NCBI RefSeq assembly: GCF_900129215.1
Contig: NZ_FQUQ01000002.1
Span: forward strand, 62,001-126,000
Direction: 5' to 3'
Length of the DNA stretch: 64,000 nucleotides
Source: Pedobacter caeni
Lineage (GTDB): Bacteria; Bacteroidota; Bacteroidia; Sphingobacteriales; Sphingobacteriaceae
Within the stretch, counting starts at the first letter, position 1, and the number at the start of each line of letters is the position of its first letter. The position numbers and the translations under genes were made by a program. This document shows, in pieces, positions 35,199 to 44,398 of the stretch. The notes below the pieces were generated by a model that was not told the origin of the DNA, did not search any database, and saw nothing but the letters and a program-made list of their open reading frames with translations.

Positions 35199-36614
35199 AT
35201 GGCAAAGAAATATATTCCGGACAATAGTTGTCTGATGTGCGATAAAGGTTCAGCACCATGCAAGCTTAAAGTAACGCATCACAATAATACCAAGATTTAT
35301 GGTGAATTCCTGGCGAGCGAAATGGATATGGTTCCAGGAGAAAATATCCTGCCAATGGGTACCTGTTCGGTTACCGGTGGGGCATGTGTACCAGATCCGA
35401 TTTATTGGGATAAAACCAATCAGGGAGTAAAGGTCAATGGCTATAAACTTCTGTTCGATGATGCCAACCTGCTATGTAAGAAGGGTGGGAAGGTTAGTGT
35501 AACCTTTAATACCCCTACCGGATTTTTTGGAAATGTAGCCGATTTTGGTTCTGGTTACGACACAGGCCTGGGGATGGCTGCACAATGGTTAAATTATAAA
35601 GATGCAATTGACTATAACCAAAGAGGAACGGTATATGATGTAGAAAATGGCAAACTCTCTTTAGTAAGGGACAATAGTCCGAGCGACCGGAGGAGAAGCG
35701 GGAATTATGGAGAGATGAAAGACAACATCTACCATAGGGAGAACAATTGGCGGGATATCAGATCAGAGCATCCTAATATGAATATTGATAAGAATACCGC
35801 AGCGGGAATTGATGGTGCTTATGAACGAAACGGGACTTACAGGGAAACTGACGGTAAGTATGGAACCGCAAGAATAGCAGATACCAATAATGGTAAAGAA
35901 CTCAGTCAAAGGTGGACAGAAAATCACCTTGATAATGGTGCGATTGCCAACCCAAAGGATGAGGCGGGAATGCGGAGGGCCAATAATAATGGTACCTTGG
36001 AAAGAGAAGTGATTTATACAGATAAAACCGAAGGAAGCGGTAGCAAAAAGAAAACGCGGGCAGGGTTATCATCAGAAACACATGCTTCAGATGGCAGCAA
36101 AGCCACAAGAGGACAATTCGAAATGCTGGAATCAAAACCGCCCTCAAAAGCGGCACAAATGATGAACAGTGCCAGGTCCTCTGCCCGTAATTCGGCTGCA
36201 ATGAAAGCTTTGGCTGACTCAAGACTGTCTCAGAAGATTCAGGCAAGTAAAGGGGCTACCAAAGCGAATAATGCACTTTGGAAAGCCACCCAGTTTATGG
36301 AATCAACGCCGGCGCTTAAAACTACGGGCAAGGTGATCGGCAGGGGAGCCATTGTTGTTGGGATAGTCATGGATGCGGTCAGCATTGGAAGCGCGTATGC
36401 AGAAGAAGGGGAATTTGGAGATAAAACCCAACAGGCAACAGGATCTGCTATTGGAGGTGCAGCCGGAGCCTGGGCAGGAGCGGAGATCGGTGCATTGATT
36501 GGTACTGCAATCTGTCCGGGAGTAGGCACAGTAATTGGGGGAGTTTTGGGAGGTATCATAGGCGGACTTGCGGGTAGTAAAGCAGGTTCCTCTTTTTTAG
36601 ATTCGATTTTTTAA
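35199..36614 (+). CDS. PAAR-like T6SS effector with PoNe-type DNase domain and glycine-zipper tail
   Basis: Three parts can be seen in 471 residues. Residues 1-105 are a DUF4280/PAAR-like cap with six cysteines (11, 14, 21, 56, 63, 93). Residues about 160-250 contain 'RRRSGNYGEMKDN' (168-172 GNYGE), 'AAGIDGAYERNGTY' (203-209) and 'ETDGKYGTARI' (Asp218, Lys220), in the order and spacing I recall for the PoNe DNase, a PD-(D/E)xK nuclease delivered by T6SS and ESX systems; the E-x-K pair usual there reads D-G-K. Residues 375-461 are hydrophobic with a glycine zipper ('GALIGTAICPGVGTVIGGVL'). Two PoNi-type immunity genes follow at once, which supports the call. The tail after the nuclease is unusual. 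Confidence 0.75.
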   Translation: MAKKYIPDNSCLMCDKGSAPCKLKVTHHNNTKIYGEFLASEMDMVPGENILPMGTCSVTGGACVPDPIYWDKTNQGVKVNGYKLLFDDANLLCKKGGKVSVTFNTPTGFFGNVADFGSGYDTGLGMAAQWLNYKDAIDYNQRGTVYDVENGKLSLVRDNSPSDRRRSGNYGEMKDNIYHRENNWRDIRSEHPNMNIDKNTAAGIDGAYERNGTYRETDGKYGTARIADTNNGKELSQRWTENHLDNGAIANPKDEAGMRRANNNGTLEREVIYTDKTEGSGSKKKTRAGLSSETHASDGSKATRGQFEMLESKPPSKAAQMMNSARSSARNSAAMKALADSRLSQKIQASKGATKANNALWKATQFMESTPALKTTGKVIGRGAIVVGIVMDAVSIGSAYAEEGEFGDKTQQATGSAIGGAAGAWAGAEIGALIGTAICPGVGTVIGGVLGGIIGGLAGSKAGSSFLDSIF

Positions 36615-36641
36615 ATACATTTAGTAAACAACAATATTAAA

Positions 36642-37391
36642 ATGGGATTATTCGACAAGTTATTCGGAAGCACAACTAAAGACAGTAAAACAAAATTAAG
36701 GGACCAATTCAAGGACGAAAAGTATTTTAAAAACGAAATCATAAGGTTTACAGAGATCATCAACGATTTGTCTGCACAGCCCAACCTTACTGCTTTCAAT
36801 TATTGGTCGATATCTTCAAAGTTTCAACGGATTATTTCCCTCAGATTTTCTGCTGGCAGTCCGGTTTCCGAACTGGTTAAAGATTACGGTCCTGCTCTGG
36901 ATAATTATGTAAAAGGCTGGGAGGAAAAAGAAGCTACCTATGCTGATATCCTGCTCATGATCTCATTAGGTATTCTGTTTGAAATATCCACTGAAGATTT
37001 CAACCGTCTGGTGACTTACATGGAGAAAACGGATAACAATAAGCAATTAGACAACTGGAGACCTGATTCATTACTCTGGTTTTTGCTGAACTCAAGAGCA
37101 AAAACAGAAAATAAAGGGGAGGGAATATTGTTTCCTCCGGTTTATCAGCCATTATACGAGATCACCAGATTACCAAAGGAAGAGGCCGAAAAAGCAGCAG
37201 CTGATTATATGAACAATTGGTATAAAATGCATAAAGATGACCCTTGGTTTAATGCCCACCTTAAAGACCGCGGATATGGTGGCTACTGGGCCTGGGAGGT
37301 TGCTGCTGTGGTGAAAGTAATGGGTTTAGACGATAGCAGCTTCAAAGACCATCCATATTATCCTTATGATATGGTACATTGGAAGGATTAA
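36642..37391 (+). CDS. PoNi-type immunity protein, first copy
   Basis: The 249-residue protein shows the two-part PoNi layout (DUF1910/DUF1911): helical N-terminal half with 'ALDNYVKGWEEKEATYADIL', middle 'LVTYMEKTDNNKQLDNWRPDSLLWFLL', and C-terminal 'GYWAWEVAAVVKVMGLDDSS' followed by a short tail ending in WKD. PoNi proteins bind and block their cognate PoNe DNase, protecting the producer and its kin. The gene starts 27 nt behind the effector gene. The N-terminus 'MGLFDKLFG' is shared with the next gene. Confidence 0.85.
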   Translation: MGLFDKLFGSTTKDSKTKLRDQFKDEKYFKNEIIRFTEIINDLSAQPNLTAFNYWSISSKFQRIISLRFSAGSPVSELVKDYGPALDNYVKGWEEKEATYADILLMISLGILFEISTEDFNRLVTYMEKTDNNKQLDNWRPDSLLWFLLNSRAKTENKGEGILFPPVYQPLYEITRLPKEEAEKAAADYMNNWYKMHKDDPWFNAHLKDRGYGGYWAWEVAAVVKVMGLDDSSFKDHPYYPYDMVHWKD

Positions 37392-37400
37392 AACCTTAAG

Positions 37401-38156
37401 ATGGGATTATTCGACAAATTATTCGGGAATACAGCTAAAGAGAATAAAGCCGGATTAAGAGATAAGCTCAAAGGAAAGAGGTACTTTAAATCTGAAGTTT
37501 CCAGGTGTGAGAAATGGATAAATAATGATCCTGAAGATTTTGCAAAATACATTGAACAACATGGAGAATTGTCACCTTTTCACTATATCAGCGCTTGTAC
37601 GATCAGGTTGGATAAGTTCAGTAATCTATACTCACAGGGAGAATCGGTAGAAAAAATAAAACCTGTATTTAAGGAGGCACTTGAGTTTTTCCTGAAGGGC
37701 TGGTCTGAAAATTACCAGGGATGTTCACTGATACTTCAGATGCTTTCATTGACCATCTTGTTTGATCTGCCAAAGGAAGACTTCGAAAGGATGATTGATT
37801 TTATCGGAAAGACTGATCATAACAAGATCGCCGAAAGATTAAAGCCAGATTCGCTTCTCTTTTATCTTTCTGGTCAGAAAAACAAAAAGAGAGCCGGGTA
37901 CAAACCTTATGAAATGCTGTATCAGATCTCACAACTGCCTGTAGGGCAAACTGAGCAGGCCATTAAAGAATACCTGAACAAGTGGTATGACCTGCATAAG
38001 GAAGCCGCATGGTATAATACGCATTTAAGAGACTGGGGGTATAGCGGCTATTGGGCATGGGAGGTTGCTGCTGTAGTCAAAGTAATGGGTTTAGACGATA
38101 GCAGCTTCAAAGACCATCCACATTATCCTTATGATCTGGTACACTGGAAAGATTAA
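37401..38156 (+). CDS. PoNi-type immunity protein, second copy
   Basis: A 251-residue paralogue of the preceding gene, 9 nt downstream. Both ends match the first copy closely ('MGLFDKLFG' and 'GYWAWEVAAVVKVMGLDDSS' onward), while the middle differs strongly and has its own features such as 'SENYQGCSLILQMLSLTILF'. A 42-nt stretch is identical in the two genes (37314-37355 and 38079-38120). Such a pattern fits duplication followed by divergence of the effector-binding region. It may protect against a foreign effector variant rather than the one encoded here. Confidence 0.83.
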   Translation: MGLFDKLFGNTAKENKAGLRDKLKGKRYFKSEVSRCEKWINNDPEDFAKYIEQHGELSPFHYISACTIRLDKFSNLYSQGESVEKIKPVFKEALEFFLKGWSENYQGCSLILQMLSLTILFDLPKEDFERMIDFIGKTDHNKIAERLKPDSLLFYLSGQKNKKRAGYKPYEMLYQISQLPVGQTEQAIKEYLNKWYDLHKEAAWYNTHLRDWGYSGYWAWEVAAVVKVMGLDDSSFKDHPHYPYDLVHWKD

Positions 38157-38173
38157 AATATGAACCTGATCTA

Positions 38174-38220
38174 ATTTTTAACCCTTCAGGATTTAATCAA
38201 ATCCTGAAGGATTAAAAATT
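38174..38220. terminator. Bidirectional terminator closing the T6SS island
   Basis: A long inverted repeat (about 20 bp, with AACCCTTCAGGATTT and AAATCCTGAAGGATT as arms around a 4-nt loop) is flanked by T- and A-runs. It lies between the immunity gene and the convergent helical-repeat gene. Confidence 0.85.
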
Positions 38221-38230
38221 TCAATAGCTA

Positions 38231-39304
38231 TTAACTAAGCGCTTTTTCTAATTGAATGGAAAAATTATTGTTTTGATTACGCGCATCGAATTCAGCAGCA
38301 TACTGTTGTGCCTGGTCGTAATAGTGATCGTACAAGTCCTTTACTTTATAACGGTTTGCAGCGCTGTATAATGGATGATCATGAGGTAGTTCGATATTTA
38401 CCTTTTTTTCCTGATCTTCCTGTTTTAAGGCCTCTGCCATATTCAGAGAGAAGAAAAATCTGCGGCTCGTCTTGGTAGAATCTGCCCAGGAAAGGTATTT
38501 CTCTATGTATTGCCAGCCTTTATCTTTATCTGTATAGAACAAATAAACAATCAGGTTGCCGATGGAAGTGATCAGCGAGCTGTCGTTCTCTACTTCCTGT
38601 AATCCTTCTTCTGCCTGATGGAAGAGTTCCGCTGCTTTTTCCGGTTCATTGCTCCTGATCGCCATGTAACACAGCTGGCAAAAAGTAATCACAGGTACAT
38701 GGGCACAGGTATATTGTTTCTGAATCAGGGGAAGGGCTTTGGTATATGCATCTCCAAAACTACCTTCATTGATCAGGTAGGTCACCTCTGTGTCCATTTC
38801 ACAAGCGTTACAATCACTTAGCTCATCTCTTGGAACGGAATTCACCAGGTCAAGAAAAACACTGCTTTTAGCAGCATCCTGCTGATACAGTGCCTCGTTG
38901 AGCTGTTTGGAATAATAGGAACGGATGCCCAGTCCTTTTTCTTCCAGCCTGCGCTTATAATCTTCCAGAACGAGTTGAATCTGTTCCAGTGGAACATCAG
39001 GATTGGAATACAATTCATTAATGATCCATTTGTATTTCCATAACAGGTCTTCTATGTCGTAATTTTCCGGATCAGCATCATAAGCGTTTAACATCCAGCT
39101 GAAAAGACTTACAAATTCTGTCCTGTCAGACAAACCCCATTCTTTATCCATTAATTCAGACCTTAAGTCATATCCCAATTCCACATCCTCATTCGAATCT
39201 GCAATCTGGATGGCCTGAACCAATAATTTTCCGGCATCCTTTGGATGGATACTTTCCTGGTTTGCACGGTTTAATAATTTCTGTACTTCTAATGTATACC
39301 TCAT
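38231..39304 (-). CDS. Helical-repeat protein, third gene of the Sel1/HSP90-like operon
   Basis: The 357-residue protein is all-helical and acidic, with TPR-like pairs such as 'AIRSNEPEKAAELFHQAEEGLQEVE' and 'TKALPLIQKQY'. Regular TPR signature residues are only partly kept, so it may be a divergent alpha-solenoid. No signal peptide or membrane segment. It ends the operon formed with the HSP90-like ATPase (7-nt gap) and the Sel1-repeat protein. Such close spacing suggests the three work in one complex, with this protein and the Sel1 protein as scaffolds or client adaptors. No known family name can be given. Confidence 0.72.
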   Translation of the reverse strand: MRYTLEVQKLLNRANQESIHPKDAGKLLVQAIQIADSNEDVELGYDLRSELMDKEWGLSDRTEFVSLFSWMLNAYDADPENYDIEDLLWKYKWIINELYSNPDVPLEQIQLVLEDYKRRLEEKGLGIRSYYSKQLNEALYQQDAAKSSVFLDLVNSVPRDELSDCNACEMDTEVTYLINEGSFGDAYTKALPLIQKQYTCAHVPVITFCQLCYMAIRSNEPEKAAELFHQAEEGLQEVENDSSLITSIGNLIVYLFYTDKDKGWQYIEKYLSWADSTKTSRRFFFSLNMAEALKQEDQEKKVNIELPHDHPLYSAANRYKVKDLYDHYYDQAQQYAAEFDARNQNNNFSIQLEKALS

Positions 39305-39311
39305 GGTGTAA

Positions 39312-41093
39312 TTAAATATTAATAAAATTCTCCATCCCCATAATGATGAGGCTATGGAGTGCTTCGTTAAACAAGTTCATTTCTGTATCACTTACCGGAT
39401 ATTTTCCGAGCAATAGTGATTGCACATATAAAATGTGAACGATAGAAGGGAAAACATAAGGATCCTTAATCCCGATCATGCTTTTCACCAGCTTATTGTC
39501 TGCATTGAAACACAATACCGGTTGTACCGCTTTCTTTTTCGGGGCAAAAGCACTGAGCGTTGCCGTCAGCGGGTTGTTCGAAGAAACGGGTTGCTTTGTG
39601 CTGATTTCATCCTGAGGAGCCACATATATCGCCGGGGTATCTTCCGGGCTGAAGCGCTTCAGGCTGCAGGTACAGTTGAGCTTCTTCAAAACTTCTCTGG
39701 CACGGATTTCAAAATCGGCAAGCTGCGGGTCGAGGCTTACATCCACAGCATGGAAGCTGTTTAACAGGCTTCCCGGAGAGATTTGCTCAATCTTCAGGCT
39801 GCTGTCCAGTCTTTGGATTTTTTTCAATAGCTCCTCCTCAAACGTATAAGCAGCATTAATGATCAGGGTTCCCTGAGCACCTGCAATACGGCGGACCTGC
39901 TTGAAATCATCAATATTCGGGGTGTAAAAGATCGTGTCTTCCAGCTCCCTGATATTTCTGAAAGTCCGGATGCCCTTATTCGTCTCAAAAGGAAGGTCGT
40001 CAATGAATACCTGTAACAGCTCATTGTCCTCAGCTGCAATTGCTTTCAGATGGAGGTAATGCGTGCTGATCAGCTTCTGATAAATTTGGTGGTCAATCAG
40101 GCCGATAGATTTAAGGTAAGCTTTAACCGTATTGCCAATTTCTTTTTTAGCGCCTTTTAAGGCATCATTATAAACAAGGGCTTCTCTTGAAGCGATCGCA
40201 TCTAAACCATCTGCATTGAGGATACAACGGATAAAAAACGCCCATTTAGGAAGTAATCTACAGTCATCATCACTCAGAAACATCCGTTTTAAAAATAGCT
40301 TATGGGTTTGCTTTCCACTAAATTGTGTTTTGTAAGGGAGGATATAAGCCACGCCTTTTACCCCACCATCTTTAGTTGCAATGGGGAAAGCATCTAAGAA
40401 GCCGGTATTAAAAGCCTTCCTGCCAATAGCGAGTAATTCTTCTTTAGTGGCAGCTGGATCCAGCCATAAGGCTCCGGCTTCATTGATCCAATGGATATTT
40501 TCCTCATGGTGAAGGTGGATCGGCATGGGTAATGCCTCTCCGTAATACTCCAGGTTCTTGCGAAAAACATCGGGCTTGAATAAATATTTAAACTCTTCTT
40601 TAGGGTAAAGGATCACCTTTGAGCCAATCGGGCGTTCTTCTTCGATCTGGGTAATGTGATAGGTTCCGTCAGATTTGCCGGTCCACCTGACCGCAGTTTC
40701 GCTTAGTGCTGATCTGGATTCCACAATGATTTCATTGCTCACCACAAAACAAGAGAGCAAGCCGATACCGAATTTGCCGATATAATCTTTCGCTTCGAAG
40801 GCCTCCCGCTTGGAACTCTCCCCGATAACGGCCAGAAACTTATGAATCTCATCTTCTTTAAGGCCAATGCCATTGTCTTCAAAGATCAGTTCCGAACGAC
40901 TGCTATCAGGTAAATAAATCCTGATACAGCCTTCATGATCTTCGTCCATCGTCCTTAAAGCAGTGATTGCATCCACTCCATTCTGGAGCAGCTCTCTCAC
41001 AAATGTATTCGGATTGCTATACAAATGCTCAGATAATAAGGAGATCATCCCCTTAAGGTTTACCTGAAACAAGTATTGCTGATTTTCATCCAT
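39312..41093 (-). CDS. Divergent HSP90-like GHKL ATPase
   Basis: The N-terminal GHKL ATPase is intact: 'FVRELLQNGVDAITAL' (Glu34, Asn38, Asp41), 'FEDNGIGLKEDEI' (Asp73 to Gly77) and 'YIGKFGIGLLSCF' (Gly106 to Gly111). A middle domain follows with 'HKLFLKRMFLSDDDCRLLPKW' read in part and 'LNADGLDAIASREALVYND', comparable to the conserved LNVSRE stretch of HtpG. The 593-residue length is near HtpG, but the last 150 residues do not resemble the HtpG dimerisation domain. It is thus an HSP90-family protein distinct from the housekeeping chaperone. It lies 4 nt behind the Sel1 gene. The ATPase may drive remodelling of a specific client. Confidence 0.85.
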   Translation of the reverse strand: MDENQQYLFQVNLKGMISLLSEHLYSNPNTFVRELLQNGVDAITALRTMDEDHEGCIRIYLPDSSRSELIFEDNGIGLKEDEIHKFLAVIGESSKREAFEAKDYIGKFGIGLLSCFVVSNEIIVESRSALSETAVRWTGKSDGTYHITQIEEERPIGSKVILYPKEEFKYLFKPDVFRKNLEYYGEALPMPIHLHHEENIHWINEAGALWLDPAATKEELLAIGRKAFNTGFLDAFPIATKDGGVKGVAYILPYKTQFSGKQTHKLFLKRMFLSDDDCRLLPKWAFFIRCILNADGLDAIASREALVYNDALKGAKKEIGNTVKAYLKSIGLIDHQIYQKLISTHYLHLKAIAAEDNELLQVFIDDLPFETNKGIRTFRNIRELEDTIFYTPNIDDFKQVRRIAGAQGTLIINAAYTFEEELLKKIQRLDSSLKIEQISPGSLLNSFHAVDVSLDPQLADFEIRAREVLKKLNCTCSLKRFSPEDTPAIYVAPQDEISTKQPVSSNNPLTATLSAFAPKKKAVQPVLCFNADNKLVKSMIGIKDPYVFPSIVHILYVQSLLLGKYPVSDTEMNLFNEALHSLIIMGMENFINI

Positions 41094-41097
41094 ATTA

Positions 41098-43584
41098 TTA
41101 TCTTCCTTTTTTTCTACCTGTTAATTTCATGGCCTTCTCATGGCCATTGTCTGCCGCTTTTTCAAACCAATACATGGCAGTATCTTCGCTTTCTTCTACT
41201 CCATCTCCCATAAGGTAGCAATTCCCAAGGTCAAATTGTGCACCTGCATGTTCTTCAGCCGCAGCTCTGTTCAACCATTCTATGCCCTCTTCCTTGTTCA
41301 TGGTTACACCTTTACCGTTTAGCAATAAGGAACCGGTATAGTATTGCGCAGATAAATTGTTGCTCTGAGCAGCTTCATTGAACCAGCGGAAGGCTTCTTC
41401 ATGGTTTTCTTTTACACCCAAACCATTCAGATAACAACGCCCGGTATGGTACATCGCATCCACATAATTGTTGTTTGCAGCCATCTCAAAATACTTAAAT
41501 GCTTCGGCATTATTGGCCTCCACACCAATTCCATATTCATAGGCCAGTCCCAGTCCTTCATGTACCACTCCCATTTCCATCGCTTTCTGATAATAAGCGA
41601 AGGATTTATCAGCCTGGTCTATATGATCATAATCATACATATAATAATCACCAATTTCAAGCATGGCATGTGCAGACCCGGCTTCAGCTGCTTTTTCAAG
41701 CCATTGAAGGGCTTTTTCCGTGTCTTTTTCGACTAATCCATGCATGTAATAATAGCCGAGCTTATATTGGCCATAATAGTAGCCCAGATCTGCAGCCTGC
41801 TGCATGTAATCCAAAGCTTTTTGCGCATCAAATGAGACGCCATACTCATATTCATAGCATAAGCCGAGCTCTACCATGGCTTTTGGATTGCCTGCTTCAG
41901 CGGCCAGTCTGTAATATTCAAGTGCTTTATCCGGATTTTCTGCTACTCCTGTTCCGAAGCGATAGCAACGGCCAACTTCGAACTGGCAGTTGGCATAATC
42001 CATTTCTGCGCCTTTAAGGAAATAAGGGAAAGCCGCTTCAGGATCCGGATTTTGATTGTGGTAACCATTCTCCAGGTAAGTTCCGGCAGTATGCAGTGCA
42101 AAAGGATATTCCAATTCTGCTGCTTTATTGAACAGATCGAATGCTTTTTGATAGTTCTCTTCAATGGTTCCATCTTCATACATGAAGCCAAGCTCAGTCA
42201 TGGAGTAAGGAGAATTCAATTCTACTCCTTTTTCAAAAAACTCCTGTGCTTTTTTCTGGTCAGCGGTTCCAAGTAATCCATAGCGGTAGAAACGGGCAGC
42301 GTTATTGACGGCAGTCGGGAAATCCAATTCCGCAGCCTCCTCATAATGAACGAGGGCTGTAGCAAGGTCAGGTTGATCAGTCACCACAAGGCCGGTTTCA
42401 TAAAGGTAGCCAAGCCTGTTTAAGGCATAAGGCAATTTCTTTGCAGCGGCTTGTTTAAGGAGTGCTGCGCCTTCCTCTTCGTTCTTCTCTACAAGTGAGC
42501 CGTCAATCAGGAGCTCTGCTTTTTCAATGATTGCATCCAGAGAATCATTCCTGATGGCCTCATCGAGATAATAAATCCCTTCTTCTATATTAAGGGCCTG
42601 CGGAGCGTACAGGTAGAGTAATGCCAAACGGTAAGCAGAAAAATTGCTGTTATACCGTGCTCCTAATTCAAACCAGTAAATGGCCTGATCCACGTTGCCT
42701 GGCTGTTCATCAGCAGGAAGAGAATGGTAGCCTAAATGGTTGGCGGCTTCTATTGTTCCCAACTCAAAAGCATTTTTCCAGAGTTCAAAAGCCTGTTCTT
42801 TTGCAGCAGGTTCTTCAGATTGTGAGAAAATGATGGTCCCTAATCTGAATATGGCAAAATCGGATTCGTCGCTGTCCACAAGACCTTGATAAAGCACTTT
42901 TGCTGCATCGATATCGCCTTGATGGTCTAAATAATGTCCCTCAAACAACAAAGCATTTCTCTTTATTAATGGGTCAGTATTGGTTTTCAAATCGGCTATT
43001 AAAGCAGGAATCCCTTCAGTTTCCCCTTTATTTAAGGACAAATAGCCTCTGTACAGTTTATTCCATACCGAATCTGAACTCTGAAGTAAACGGAGGCCGG
43101 TTTCTTCATCTTTTTCTAAAATCACCCCATAATATTGCAGATAACCTTTCACGGCTATGGCTAAATCAACATTTTGCGCTATTGCTTTATCCAGGTATTG
43201 GGCAATCTTTGCAGGATCTCTGCGGGTGCCTCTGGCCTCGCGGTATTGAAAAGCGATTTGGGAATAAACAACCGGAAAGTGTGGTGCCAGACGTTCAAGA
43301 ACTGCGATTACGGTTTCCAGATGAAAATCATAATCGGCTTCATCGAGGTAAACGGCCGATTTAAAATCGAGCCCGCCCATAAAAAGTTTTTCATACCCTT
43401 CAAATACCTCCTGACTGTTTTCCGGAAGTAAAGAGGTTGCATGTTCAAGAATTGCAAGCGCCTGATGCCAGCTTTTAGTGGTTTTAAGCTCATCTTTTGT
43501 CAGTTTCTGTAGCGCTATGGCAGGCGAAGGCCCGCTATCTTTTGCATTTTGTTGATAAGTCGTGTAAGTGGTCTTAAGGCTCAT
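41098..43584 (-). CDS. Large Sel1-repeat protein
   Basis: The 828-residue protein carries at least 12 Sel1-like repeats of about 36 residues from residue 240 to the end, each with the pattern A-x-x-x-(L/Y)-G-x-x-Y-x-x-G and (K/E)-A-x-x-(W/Y)-x-x-x-A-A, for example 'YYKLGYYYMHGLVEKDTEKAL' in part and 'AQFDLGNCYLMGDGVEESED' in part. Residues 1-240 are helical and TPR-like. No signal peptide is seen. Sel1 solenoids bind partner proteins and are often found in signalling or toxin-related complexes. It is the first gene of the operon, with 246 nt upstream, and is presumably the scaffold for the HSP90-like protein. Confidence 0.88.
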   Translation of the reverse strand: MSLKTTYTTYQQNAKDSGPSPAIALQKLTKDELKTTKSWHQALAILEHATSLLPENSQEVFEGYEKLFMGGLDFKSAVYLDEADYDFHLETVIAVLERLAPHFPVVYSQIAFQYREARGTRRDPAKIAQYLDKAIAQNVDLAIAVKGYLQYYGVILEKDEETGLRLLQSSDSVWNKLYRGYLSLNKGETEGIPALIADLKTNTDPLIKRNALLFEGHYLDHQGDIDAAKVLYQGLVDSDESDFAIFRLGTIIFSQSEEPAAKEQAFELWKNAFELGTIEAANHLGYHSLPADEQPGNVDQAIYWFELGARYNSNFSAYRLALLYLYAPQALNIEEGIYYLDEAIRNDSLDAIIEKAELLIDGSLVEKNEEEGAALLKQAAAKKLPYALNRLGYLYETGLVVTDQPDLATALVHYEEAAELDFPTAVNNAARFYRYGLLGTADQKKAQEFFEKGVELNSPYSMTELGFMYEDGTIEENYQKAFDLFNKAAELEYPFALHTAGTYLENGYHNQNPDPEAAFPYFLKGAEMDYANCQFEVGRCYRFGTGVAENPDKALEYYRLAAEAGNPKAMVELGLCYEYEYGVSFDAQKALDYMQQAADLGYYYGQYKLGYYYMHGLVEKDTEKALQWLEKAAEAGSAHAMLEIGDYYMYDYDHIDQADKSFAYYQKAMEMGVVHEGLGLAYEYGIGVEANNAEAFKYFEMAANNNYVDAMYHTGRCYLNGLGVKENHEEAFRWFNEAAQSNNLSAQYYTGSLLLNGKGVTMNKEEGIEWLNRAAAEEHAGAQFDLGNCYLMGDGVEESEDTAMYWFEKAADNGHEKAMKLTGRKKGR

Positions 43585-43830
43585 TATCTTATATGGTTAT
43601 TATGAAAACTATAGTCGCAATAAAATATTTCATTTGGGAAGATAAAAAATCGCGGTCACAAAACGATGTAAGAGCAACAATTAGTCCATTTGATCATAAT
43701 TAACTTGCTTATGCGATAATATTTGAAAAAACAGAATATATTTATTTTGAGCAACCCAACTAAGCCATTCAGGTTTAGCCCGGTATAGAAAAGGCTGGTT
43801 GAATGTTGTAATTGGAAATAAAACAGAAAT

Positions 43831-44253
43831 ATGACGATAACAGTAGGAGAAGTTGGAACGGCATCTGTAATTGTTACAGAAAAAGATACAGCAAGGGGGC
43901 TTTTAGGAGCGCATGAGACCGCATTGCCCGGCGATGCTTATGCAGATGTGCTGGCGACTACAAAAATGATCGCATTGATGGAACTCGCTGCCGGAAGGAT
44001 ATTACAGCGGATACAAACTCCACAACAACTATCGGTAGGAGTAGGGGTAAACATCAGGCACCTGGCCGCAAGCCCGATAGGAATGGAGGTGACCGCAACG
44101 GCTACCTATATCGGGCAGGAAGGTAAATTGTACAAGTTTAAAGTAGAAGCTTTTGACCGTAAGGGGAAAGTTGGAGAAGGAGAACATACCCGGGCAATCA
44201 TTGAAGCCGAACGGCTCTTGTCTGCTGCAGCAAAAAGAAATGAACCTGCTTAA
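43831..44253 (+). CDS. Hotdog-fold thioesterase (FlK-like)
   Basis: The 140-residue protein fits the small hotdog thioesterase family related to fluoroacetyl-CoA thioesterase FlK: 'VLATTKMIALMELAAGRILQ' is the central hot-dog helix, with 'LSVGVGVNIRHLAASPIGMEVTATATYI' and 'GEGEHTRAIIEAERL' as the strand blocks and conserved histidines. It would hydrolyse an acyl-CoA; the exact substrate is unknown, and it may serve as a housekeeping or detoxifying enzyme. It stands alone with a terminator behind it and diverges from the Sel1 operon (246-nt gap). Confidence 0.85.
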   Translation: MTITVGEVGTASVIVTEKDTARGLLGAHETALPGDAYADVLATTKMIALMELAAGRILQRIQTPQQLSVGVGVNIRHLAASPIGMEVTATATYIGQEGKLYKFKVEAFDRKGKVGEGEHTRAIIEAERLLSAAAKRNEPA

Positions 44254-44284
44254 TATATAACGTAGATTTATAGATGAAAAAGAG

Positions 44285-44310
44285 AACCGAAGCATCCCTT
44301 CGGTTTTTTT
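44285..44310 (+). terminator. Terminator after the thioesterase
   Basis: An 8-bp stem (AACCGAAG, 44285-44292 and 44298-44305) with a 5-nt loop is followed by a run of T. Confidence 0.85.
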
Positions 44311-44398
44311 ATGCGCGCTTTTCTTTGGTCATTCCTGTTGAAAGGTCATTATAGGTTTATTTGGAATTTTTTTTTCTGCAAAAAAAGCACTAAGTACT

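Noticed and set aside
32451..38156. Complete T6SS apparatus cluster
   Set aside because: No sheath, tube, baseplate or ClpV genes are in the window; only spike, effector and immunity genes are seen.
41499..42017. 172-codon plus-strand ORF
   Set aside because: Antisense shadow of the Sel1-repeat gene; its length comes from the repeat structure of that gene.
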